Source of the DNA: Paenibacillus hunanensis
Lineage (GTDB): Bacteria > Bacillota > Bacilli > Paenibacillales > Paenibacillaceae
Direction of reading: 5' to 3'
Assembly (NCBI RefSeq): GCF_014645615.1
Contig: NZ_BMMB01000004.1
Location: 434,001-498,000, forward strand
Length of the DNA: 64,000 nucleotides
The notes beneath the pieces are model-generated. The model was not told where the DNA came from and made no database searches. It was given only the letters and a program-made list of their open reading frames with translations. Below are positions 54,255 through 61,822 of this stretch, piece after piece. Every line of letters begins with the position of its first letter. The stretch's first letter is position 1. The position numbers and the translations under genes were made by a program.

Positions 54255-56069
54255 CTATACTCCTTCCCGAATGCCATCAGGGCGTACACGATCATCAAAG
54301 ACAATAGAAAAGCGTACCCCATCTGCTAAATTACGTACCGAATAGCTACAGCCATGTAAGTCCAGAATCTGGCTGGCAATTGGTAAGCCAAGTCCAGTAC
54401 CACCAGTCTGTCGACTACGGGAAGGCTCAGCACGGTAGAATCGTTCCCAAATATGCTCTATATGCTCCTCAGCAATCGGTTTGCCGGTATTATCCACATG
54501 GAGTGTGGTCGTCAATGTCGTGCTCTCAATCACCACGCGAATATCGCTGCCTGTCTCCGCATGACGAATCGCATTGATGATCAGATTGCGAAGCACCTGC
54601 TCAATCCAGTCGGGGTCGGCGAGCACTGGATTTTCATTGATCGGTGAGATGACAATTTGTAGCTGTCTTGGCTGGAGGGAGTAGATAAGCTTATCCGCTA
54701 CCTTTTCAGATAGCTCACTCAGCATGAATGGACGAGGCTGTAAACGAATCGTACCGGATTCGAGTCTGGCGAGATCCAGCATATCCTTGATCAGCATTTC
54801 CATCTTATCCGCTTCCTCAATAATCACGCTGACATAATGCCCGCTTTTATCGACATTCACGCCATCCTGTAAGCCTTCAGCGAAGCTTTTCACAATGCTA
54901 AGTGGCGTCTTCAGCTCATGCGAAGCATTGGTGAAAAAGCTCTGCTGAATCTGCTCCATGCGTTGCTTTTGTTCCATATCCTGCTGTAGCTGTGTGTTCG
55001 CTTCCTGTAGCTCGCGTAGAGCAGTATCCAGCTTACGCGCCAGTGTATCCATACTGCGTGCCAGACCTCCCAGCTCATCCTGCTGACGCAGGGGTGGGGC
55101 ACTGCTGCTAAAATCAAGCCGTACCATCCGCTTGGCCATTCGATTCAGTGCAATGAGTGGCTTCGTAACCATACGTGAGAAGAACAGGGATAGAATCAGA
55201 ATAAGCGCAAAGCCGCCAATTCCGAGATATAGATAAAACCAGCGTAGCGCTGCATTAGTATCACTGATCTCCTGAATAGACGTGATGACAAACAATAATT
55301 GCTGCTGTCCGTTCTTTTGTATCGGATACAGAGTGATCAGATTGTTAGCACCACTCCAGGAGTCGTTCCAGCCATACTGGATCGGATTCATGTTTTTCAG
55401 ATCGGTTTGCTGCTCTGTACTCAGTGGAAATTGCTCGTACAATGCTTGCAGCAGTAAGCCCTGACTGATTTTCCAGTTCGATAGGTCAGGCAACACCAGT
55501 TCACTGACCGTGCCTGTCAATTTGGTCGTATTTGGTTCGTAGCTATCGCCTATAGTTTTGATACCATTTTTACTAATTTGCTGCGGATCGAGTACTGTAT
55601 AAGGCTGCTTGCTGCTCGGTGCTCTCATACTGCCGTAGATCGTCAGTGTGTCACCCAGCTTAATATGAGCTTTGCGAAATGGATCACCATATTCACTTAG
55701 CATCAGCGCCAGCGGTACAAAGATCTGCTTCCCATCGGACTGCTTCAATAATAAATGATACGTTTCGTTAAGACTCAACTGGTACATATCGTTCAGCATC
55801 ACTTCACCCTGCGGATTAATGACAGCAAGCTGACTTTTATTCGTTTCCATAAAGCGTATGGCTTGTCGGGACAATGTATTGCTATCCTCGGATTCCGTCA
55901 CATAGCTGTGCGCCAGCTGCTCCAGATTGTGCTCGACCTGACGCATTTTATACGTTTCATAAAATTGATTAAAGAAAAGCAATTGAGATAAGATGACCAT
56001 CGCATAAAAACAGGCAAACACGATGACCGTAATAATAAATAGCTTAAAGGTAATACTGCGGTTTTTCAT
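54255..56069 (-). CDS. Sensor histidine kinase (two-component system 2)
   Basis: This 604-residue kinase has TM1 (residues 9-31), a large ~240-residue extracytoplasmic sensor, TM2 (277-298), HAMP (299-350), a coiled coil, HisKA with His384 in FFTNASHELKTPLSIV, and HATPase with RNLIINAIRHAETG and GTGLGLPIASQIL. Kinase precedes regulator here, the reverse of the more frequent order. ATG 56069 has AAAAGGAGC upstream. The downstream pssA and dedA suggest it senses a membrane or envelope condition. Confidence 0.94.
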   Translation of the reverse strand: MKNRSITFKLFIITVIVFACFYAMVILSQLLFFNQFYETYKMRQVEHNLEQLAHSYVTESEDSNTLSRQAIRFMETNKSQLAVINPQGEVMLNDMYQLSLNETYHLLLKQSDGKQIFVPLALMLSEYGDPFRKAHIKLGDTLTIYGSMRAPSSKQPYTVLDPQQISKNGIKTIGDSYEPNTTKLTGTVSELVLPDLSNWKISQGLLLQALYEQFPLSTEQQTDLKNMNPIQYGWNDSWSGANNLITLYPIQKNGQQQLLFVITSIQEISDTNAALRWFYLYLGIGGFALILILSLFFSRMVTKPLIALNRMAKRMVRLDFSSSAPPLRQQDELGGLARSMDTLARKLDTALRELQEANTQLQQDMEQKQRMEQIQQSFFTNASHELKTPLSIVKSFAEGLQDGVNVDKSGHYVSVIIEEADKMEMLIKDMLDLARLESGTIRLQPRPFMLSELSEKVADKLIYSLQPRQLQIVISPINENPVLADPDWIEQVLRNLIINAIRHAETGSDIRVVIESTTLTTTLHVDNTGKPIAEEHIEHIWERFYRAEPSRSRQTGGTGLGLPIASQILDLHGCSYSVRNLADGVRFSIVFDDRVRPDGIREGV

Positions 56070-56434
56070 AGGCGCTCCTTTTGAACAACTGACCGAAATA
56101 TACGGTATACCTATTGCATCATAACATACTCGTTATAGAGAAGGATTGCCGCTTCATCGCTTTATCGACAAACCGACAGATTATTGTATATATTCGGTAC
56201 ATTCAGTATAGGCAAACGATTTGTCCTCTATGTGTCCATATGTGTCTAAGACACGATCAGGAGCATGTAATCCAGGCGAATGCATAGCAATGATTGGCGT
56301 TTCAGATATAGGGATAATATGAATAAAATACGCATCGTTTTACATATATAATTGCCAACACTCTCAATCTAGCTTACAATCACTATAATATTTAATTAAC
56401 CTATGGTCAGTAGTGGAGCAGAGGAGAGATTATT
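56070..56434. other. Divergent intergenic region
   Basis: It separates the histidine kinase and the M42 peptidase. Short A+T-rich segments are present on both sides, but no promoter pair or palindrome stands out. Confidence 0.5.
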
Positions 56435-57505
56435 GTGGATGATATGACATTAATGATGAAAGAGCTTACCGAAAGCGATGGTGTGTCTGGCTTTGAGCGT
56501 TCGGTACGCGATAAAATGGCGGAGTATTTAAGCCCATTATCCGATGAATTGATGAAGGATCGTCTCGGCAGCATTATCGGTAAAAAAGTCGGCAATGAGC
56601 AGGGGCCGCGCGTATTGATCGCGGGTCATCTGGATGAAATCGGCTTTCTCGTGACAAGTATTACACCGAAGGGCTTTCTTCGTTTTGAACAACTAGGCGG
56701 CTGGTGGCCGCATTCGGTCATGTCCCAGCGCGTACGTGTCAAAACACGCAAGGGCGATTATGTCGGTATCGTTGGCTCCAAGCCACCACATGGTATGGAA
56801 GCAGCAGAGCGTGAGAAGGTCGTGAAGCTCAAGCAGATGTATATCGACATCGGCGCACGCGATGCAGATGATGCCAAAGCAATGGGTGTACGCCCGGGCG
56901 ATTGGATCGTACCGATCTCGGAATTCACAACGATGCGCGATGACGAGCTGTGGGTAGGTAAAGCACTCGACAACCGCGCGGGCTGCGCACTGGCAGTAGA
57001 GGTGCTCAAGCGTCTGCAAGAAGAACAGCATCCTAACGTGCTATATGCTGGTGCAACTGTGCAGGAGGAAGTCGGTCTGCGCGGTGCGACCACTGTTGCG
57101 AACCTGGTACAGCCCGATATCGCCTTTGCTCTGGATGTAGGTATTGCTAATGATATCCCAGGCGTCGAAGCCGAAAGCCCATCCAACGTAGGCGGCGGTC
57201 CACTATTACTGCTGCTCGATTCAACGATGATCCCACACAGTGGACTACGCGATCTCGTCATGGATACAGCAGAAGAGCTAGGGATGGACATTCAGGTTGC
57301 TACCGTCATGGGGGGCGGCACAGACGCAGGTAAATTCCATTTACACGGTACAGGCTGCCCAACCCTATCGATGGGATTCGCTACACGCTATATCCACACG
57401 CATAACGCAATCATGGCGAAAAAAGATTTCGACGAAGCCGCTACCTTATTAGTCAATGTCATCAAAAAGCTGGATCAAGACAAGATGAATGAACTGTTTG
57501 GTTGA
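56435..57505 (+). CDS. M42-family metallopeptidase (aminopeptidase/glutamyl aminopeptidase type)
   Basis: This 356-residue cytoplasmic dizinc aminopeptidase starts at GTG 56435, with AGGAGAG seven bases upstream. Zinc ligands and catalytic residues are visible in VLIAGHLDEIGFLVT (His, with catalytic Asp two residues later), VGKALDNRAGCALAVEVL (bridging Asp), GATVQEEVGLRGA (Glu-Glu), AFALDVG and ATRYIHTHNAI (final His). M42 enzymes form tetrahedral dodecamers that trim peptides. Some relatives were once misnamed endoglucanases. Single-gene unit with terminator. Confidence 0.94.
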   Translation: MDDMTLMMKELTESDGVSGFERSVRDKMAEYLSPLSDELMKDRLGSIIGKKVGNEQGPRVLIAGHLDEIGFLVTSITPKGFLRFEQLGGWWPHSVMSQRVRVKTRKGDYVGIVGSKPPHGMEAAEREKVVKLKQMYIDIGARDADDAKAMGVRPGDWIVPISEFTTMRDDELWVGKALDNRAGCALAVEVLKRLQEEQHPNVLYAGATVQEEVGLRGATTVANLVQPDIAFALDVGIANDIPGVEAESPSNVGGGPLLLLLDSTMIPHSGLRDLVMDTAEELGMDIQVATVMGGGTDAGKFHLHGTGCPTLSMGFATRYIHTHNAIMAKKDFDEAATLLVNVIKKLDQDKMNELFG

Positions 57506-57558
57506 TGATAGCTACAAAAGGTAATGATATAACAGATACACTATTTAATAGGAAGTAA

Positions 57559-57645
57559 AAAAATAAGCCCTCTCGATCTTGGTAATCGCAACTTTCAGCT
57601 ATAGTACGCTGGAGTTGATCACGAAGATAAGAGAGGGCTTATTTT
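57559..57645. terminator. Long bidirectional terminator
   Basis: AAAATAAGCCCTCTC (57560-57574) and GAGAGGGCTTATTTT (57631-57645) are perfect 15-bp arms. ATCTT/AAGAT, GCAACT/GGAGTTG-like and AGC/GCT segments extend the pairing inward, so nearly the whole 87 bp folds on itself. Confidence 0.88.
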
Positions 57646-57782
57646 CTATACTTTTTGCCATAGTTATCGAAAATTAAAAATCGAAGCAAAATAAATGTGT
57701 ACATTAGAATACTGCTTACGACATAGGGATAGTATTGTTTTCTTGTTATTACGGTTCTCCCCCAAGGCATGATATAAGCAGC

Positions 57783-57979
57783 ACGGAACGGAGGGAAGGA
57801 ATAAGGGGAAATGGCGACTTCCAGTGTTAGCGATTTCCTAACACGTAGTTCAATAGAAAGTGATTTTTGCGAAGCAAAATATCTTACCCTTCCCAGGGGC
57901 GGGAATCTTCATTCCCTCCTCATCCAAAAGATTCCCGCGGCTCCACCCGAGCCCGTCCCCTTATTCCTTCCCGGAGTGG
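57783..57979. repeat. Palindromic dispersed repeat, copy B (interrupted)
   Basis: Outer arms GGGAAGGAATAAGGGGA and TCCCCTTATTCCTTCCC are perfect. Inner arms CGGGAATCTT and AAGATTCCCG are perfect. It aligns with copy A (39996-40122) over its whole length once a 71-bp segment (57823-57893) is removed. It lies between the M42 terminator and the aminotransferase stop. Short frames across it are not genes. Confidence 0.87.
57823..57888. mobile_element. 66-bp two-hairpin repeat (copy 3) inserted in palindromic repeat B
   Basis: It starts AGTGTTAG-CGATTTC-CTAACAC, continues AATAGAAAGTGATTTTTGC and ends GAAGCAAAATATCTTACC. CTTCC occurs directly on both sides (57818-57822 and 57889-57893). Copy A of the host repeat shows the matching uninterrupted site of equal length, so this looks like a true insertion with a 5-bp target duplication. 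It is too short to encode a transposase, and no clear terminal inverted repeats are visible. Confidence 0.7.
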
Positions 57980-57991
57980 ACTACTGCTATC

Positions 57992-59173
57992 TCAGCCGAA
58001 TTGTTTCATAAAACCAGCCATCCGCTCCAGCGCCACTTCCAGCTTCGCCGGAGACGTTGCATAAGAGCACCGAATAAACCCTTCGCCCCCTTTACCAAAA
58101 GCAGTACCTGGCACCGTCAAAACACTCGTTTCCTCTAGCAGCCGCTCAGCGAACTGCTCCGACGTTAACCCCGTATGTGCGATAGAAGGGAATGCGTAAA
58201 ATGCACCCTTTGGCTCGTGACAGGGAAAGCCCGCCTGACATAAGCCGCTCACAAACATTTGTCTGCGTGAGTTGTACGAGTCCATCATCATATCCTTCGC
58301 TTCGATGCCATGAGGCTTGAGCGATTCCAGTGCAGCGATTTGTCCGAGAATCGGTGCGCACATGATTGTGTATTGATGGATTTTGAGCATCGGTGCGATG
58401 ACCTCTTCTGGTCCACATGCGTAGCCAATGCGCCAGCCCGTCATAGCGAAGGCTTTGGAGAATCCGCTGATCAGCAACGTGCGATCCTTCATACCCGGCA
58501 TTGCAGCAAAGCTTACATGCTTGCTGCCGTAGGTCAGCTCACCGTAGATTTCATCGGATAAAACAAATAGATTATACTTTTCTACGATTTTAGCGATAGG
58601 GAGCCAGTCCTCATACGTCATCACTGCACCTGTCGGATTGCTCGGATAGTTCAAGATCAATAGCTTGGAGCGTGGCGTAATGCTAGCTTCGAGCTGCTCA
58701 GCCGTTAGCTTGAAGCTGTTCGCAGCTGTCGTTTCCACTTCAACCGTCTTGCCGCTGCATAGTCCGGTAATCGGTGAATAGGATACATAACAGGGAGCAG
58801 GAACGAGAATTTCATCGCCTTCCTCAATCAGAACACGTAGAGCCAGATCAAGTGCTTCGCTGCTACCGATTGTGACCATCATCTCATGCACAGGATCATA
58901 ATTGACGCGGAAATTGTCTTCCAGATAGGTGGAGATGCTTTCGCGCAGCTCTAGTAATCCAGCGTTAGGTGTATACTCGGTGCGACCCTGCTCCAGTGCG
59001 CGGATACAAGCCTCACGTACAGCGCGTGGTGTAGTAAAGTCTGGTTCTCCGATGCCGAGTGAGATCACATCCTCACGTCCAGAAATATAATCGAAAAATT
59101 TGCGAATACCCGATTGTGGCATGTCCTGTGCAAGTGGTGTAACCAGACTGCGTTTTGTCATTGAACTCATCAT
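57992..59173 (-). CDS. Class I/II PLP-dependent aminotransferase, T-box controlled
   Basis: This is a 393-residue fold-type I aminotransferase. Signatures include ISLGIGEPDFTTPRAVREAC, LILNYPSNPTGAVMTYEDWL, SDEIYGELTYG and the PLP lysine in ISGFSKAFAMTGWRIGYACG. The C-terminal Arg for the alpha-carboxylate is in GFIRCSYA. It resembles the PatA/aspartate-aromatic group, whose substrates vary. AAGGAGGAGCA precedes ATG 59173; ATG 59170 has better spacing. A T-box leader with an apparent alanine specifier lies directly upstream, suggesting a physiological role in alanine supply (glutamate-pyruvate transamination). That assignment is inference. Confidence 0.93.
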   Translation of the reverse strand: MMSSMTKRSLVTPLAQDMPQSGIRKFFDYISGREDVISLGIGEPDFTTPRAVREACIRALEQGRTEYTPNAGLLELRESISTYLEDNFRVNYDPVHEMMVTIGSSEALDLALRVLIEEGDEILVPAPCYVSYSPITGLCSGKTVEVETTAANSFKLTAEQLEASITPRSKLLILNYPSNPTGAVMTYEDWLPIAKIVEKYNLFVLSDEIYGELTYGSKHVSFAAMPGMKDRTLLISGFSKAFAMTGWRIGYACGPEEVIAPMLKIHQYTIMCAPILGQIAALESLKPHGIEAKDMMMDSYNSRRQMFVSGLCQAGFPCHEPKGAFYAFPSIAHTGLTSEQFAERLLEETSVLTVPGTAFGKGGEGFIRCSYATSPAKLEVALERMAGFMKQFG

Positions 59174-59251
59174 TGCTCCTCCTTAGTGTGGAACGCTCTA
59201 TTATATTCTGATTGTGGTTCATTTCATCGTATGCTGACCGCTTTTGGATAC

Positions 59252-59501
59252 AAAAAAAGACCCGTCCCTATAAAAGGGACGAGCCTCTGCCCGTGTTACC
59301 ACCCTGGTTCCGCCTCAAATACAAGCGGCACTCTGCAACGTATCTAGCAATACGTGTTCCCGTTAACGCTGGAAATGCGGCAGCACCTACTGTTAGTTCA
59401 GCCTGCTTCTCGGGGATGGCTTCGGTTATGTTCTGAACGTTGGCTTTCACCTGACCCAACTCTCTGGAGAACAGAATCGTAACGTACTCTTTCCCGTCAT
59501 C
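59252..59501 (-). ncRNA. T-box leader riboswitch, apparent alanine (GCC) specifier
   Basis: Read on the minus strand, stem I begins GATGACGGGAAAGAGTACG (loop E AGTA), rises through CCAGAGAG and GGTGAAAGCC, and descends through TAACCGAAGCCATCCCCGAG. By alignment with my memory of the glyQS leader, the specifier is GCC (59420-59418) after GAA and before A. The T-box AGGGTGGTAACACGG is at 59305-59291, and its UGGU pairs with ACCA ends, as in tRNA-Ala (A73). The terminator GTCCC-TTTTATA-GGGAC plus seven T residues is at 59280-59252. Uncharged tRNA should stabilise the antiterminator and allow aminotransferase expression. The region 59502-59851 holds no other supported feature. Confidence 0.9.
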
Positions 59502-59851
59502 GAATATATTTATCGTAGCCGTCATTACGGCTTGCTTTGCTTGATGATTACACATGTCATAGCTGAATTGAATCAGCTGAAAATGTGTAGTTTAATTTGA
59601 AATGTCATGACGATTCGTTTGACCGGTCAAATCGTAGGCTCATTGTAATACAGGAATTTGGGGATTGCAAGAGGGAGTTTAAAAAAAGAAAATGAGTAGC
59701 TCTTGCACGGGACTCCAGCAATCGAAGCGCTAACGCTATGAAAGCAAGTGCTCAAGTTTGAATTTTAATATGATGTAAATAAGTGTAATCGGGCAATGCA
59801 TAATGATCTTGATCAGCTTCAAGAATAGTATGATTGTACGTCAATTCCTGT

Positions 59852-60370
59852 TCATACCCAGAACGTAGGATATTTTTTATGTGCAAATAAATTGTTGTAC
59901 AGCAACGTAATACATACAATCACAATTGCCCCAGCCAGTACCGGAGTGAACAGGAATGACCAGGAGCTTGCCGCCGTAATCACAATGATTGGATTTGCGC
60001 CAGCAGGTGGGTGAGTCGTTTTGGTGAGCATCATAGCAGCAATACCGATACCCACACCCAGTGCCAGCGACCAGATCGTATAACCGAATAGATGCGAGAT
60101 GAAAAGACCACATAATGTCGTAATAACGTGACCGCCAATGATATTTCTCGGTTGTGATAAAGGTGCCTCTGGAAGAGCAAATGCCAGAACGCAGCTCGCT
60201 CCAAAAGGTGCCATCAGTAGTACCGCATCCATGCTAGCTGATAAAGCTTCCAGTGCTAAAATAGCAATCGCTCCACCCACGAATGCCCACCATGCTTGCC
60301 GCACATTGATAAGTAATGGGGAGCGAGAAGTCGAACCAAATTTACGAAAATAATGTTTTAGATTTGTCAT
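59852..60370 (-). CDS. HPP-family integral membrane protein
   Basis: This 172-residue protein has four membrane segments. The family motif is THPPAGANPIIVI, and MAPFGASCVLAFALPEAPLS and QPRNIIGGHVITTLCGLFIS are also typical. Family members have been linked to nitrite transport in cyanobacteria, but the function here is unproven. ATG 60370 is used; AAAGG lies 12 bases upstream, and an in-frame TTG at 60382 is closer. It is divergent from a LysR gene 137 bp away, which probably regulates it. Confidence 0.88.
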   Translation of the reverse strand: MTNLKHYFRKFGSTSRSPLLINVRQAWWAFVGGAIAILALEALSASMDAVLLMAPFGASCVLAFALPEAPLSQPRNIIGGHVITTLCGLFISHLFGYTIWSLALGVGIGIAAMMLTKTTHPPAGANPIIVITAASSWSFLFTPVLAGAIVIVCITLLYNNLFAHKKYPTFWV

Positions 60371-60507
60371 GATACTGCACAACCTTTCGATTCATATTCT
60401 ATATTTTATGCATATGCTGCTACGGATTAGTGTACAAGCGACTTACCTATCTGTAAAATTGATAATACTAATAATGATATCTAAAAAACTGATGGAGTGA
60501 TCTATAG

Positions 60508-61398
60508 ATGCTTAGTCAAATCGAAGGAAAGTATATGTATACATTTTTGAAGGTGTATGAATATCGCAATATTAGTAAAGCCTCATCTGTTCTCGGATTC
60601 TCGCAATCGTCGGTCACCAATCATATTCAGCTAGTTGAGCAAATGGCTGGAGCCAAGCTATTCGAGCGCATGATTCATGGTGTCGTTCCGACGGAGCAGG
60701 GTGAAATTTTTGCTAAGCATGCTTATCGCTTCATGAAGCTGGCTCAGGAGATGAACGATGAAATTCAGGGGATTCGTAGCACGATCAAAGTTAAAGCGCT
60801 GGAGTCCTTTTGCGTAACTCAATTCTCGGAGCCGCTGGTCGGATTTCTGGAGCAGCACCCACGCTTGGAGATTGAGCTTACCACGGCTTTTCAGCAGCAT
60901 ATTGTAGATGAGGTGCTTCAGCAAAAGGTGGATGTAGGCATTGTGCCTTTTCATCCGCATATTGCGAAGCTGAAGTATACACCGATTGTGCAGGAGAAGT
61001 TCGTATTCGTATGCTCCAGTGCAATCGCAGTGGATGAATTGATGAACAATGAGCTTCGTATGATCGGCTTTGGCAACCATTGTATGTATCAATCGTTAAC
61101 GGACAAACGACTCGCTGAGCTTGGCAAAACTCATTATCGTAATATCACCTACACAAGTCTGGAAATGATCAAGCAGACGGTACTAGGTGGCGCAGGCATT
61201 GCCCTGATGCCTGAAAGTGCTATCAAACAAGAGCTGGATACTGGGCGATTACAGACGATCGAGCTAGGAGAACCTATCTGGATTGAGCATGGCGTGATCG
61301 AGCATGCGTCCGCAAAGCGTAATGCGAATACGGCGTTGTTCAAGCAGTATATCGTGGATTATTTTGAGAAAGAAGGTGGGCATGTATCGATTTATTGA
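60508..61398 (+). CDS. LysR-family transcriptional regulator
   Basis: This regulator has the standard family length of 296 residues. The N-terminal winged helix is YTFLKVYEYRNISKASSVLG followed by FSQSSVTNHIQLVEQMAGAK and LFERM. The effector domain spans 90-290 with VGIVPFHPH and VLGGAGIALMPESAIKQELD. GGAGTGA precedes ATG 60508. Divergence from the HPP gene makes that the probable target. The co-inducer is unknown. Confidence 0.93.
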   Translation: MLSQIEGKYMYTFLKVYEYRNISKASSVLGFSQSSVTNHIQLVEQMAGAKLFERMIHGVVPTEQGEIFAKHAYRFMKLAQEMNDEIQGIRSTIKVKALESFCVTQFSEPLVGFLEQHPRLEIELTTAFQQHIVDEVLQQKVDVGIVPFHPHIAKLKYTPIVQEKFVFVCSSAIAVDELMNNELRMIGFGNHCMYQSLTDKRLAELGKTHYRNITYTSLEMIKQTVLGGAGIALMPESAIKQELDTGRLQTIELGEPIWIEHGVIEHASAKRNANTALFKQYIVDYFEKEGGHVSIY

Positions 61399-61497
61399 TA
61401 ACAGGAACGTATCATTTTCAAAGCTATACTCAGTTGGATGGACATGTGTCTGGCTTGTTATTTTTACATGTATACGGGTATTATTTTCAAATGTATG

Positions 61498-61561
61498 AAG
61501 CATACTCTGCTCTCGCATCCTACTCTACACAGGAAGGTTATGCGGTGAGCGGAGTATGCTT
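61498..61561 (+). terminator. Long hairpin after the LysR gene
   Basis: AAGCATACTC-GCTC-CGCAT on the left pairs with ATGCG-GAGC-GAGTATGCTT on the right with two small mismatches. The T tract is short (TTATTGGT), so termination may be weak. Confidence 0.6.
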
Positions 61562-61728
61562 ATTGGTCTATCATTCCATCGAAACTGCCGAAACGAAACC
61601 TCGATCCTGCCGAACAATCGAATAATTCAAGTGAATCCTCATATTGTTCAACTCCAACTATTTTCAACCACCAAGCTAGCTCCACATCTTCTGTATAAAT
61701 TTCAATTAATTCTGTGATTTCTTCAATT

Positions 61729-61742
61729 TGTAAGCGCTATCT
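61729..61742 (+). promoter_or_regulatory. CcpA-binding (cre) site upstream of the glycoside hydrolase
   Basis: TGTAAGCGCTATCT matches the cre consensus TGWAANCGNTNWCA at 13 of 14 positions. It lies 81 bp before the start codon, where CcpA binding would repress transcription when glucose is present. The remaining part of 61562-61822 has A+T-rich promoter-like sequence but no clear -35/-10 pair. Confidence 0.75.
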
Positions 61743-61822
61743 TTAACCTATGATGAAAAGGCATCAACGGCTTTGCAGTCTATGCAGTTCCACCAATTTG
61801 CCTGTGAAAAGGAGAGGAAGCG

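Noticed and set aside
57811..58138. Overlapping frames across palindromic repeat B, one entering the aminotransferase gene
   Set aside because: Same repeat-derived peptides, and antisense to the aminotransferase 3' end.
59268..59555. 95-codon minus-strand frame in the T-box region
   Set aside because: The sequence is fully explained by the T-box leader; the frame has no ribosome binding site and runs through the T-box motif and into the terminator.
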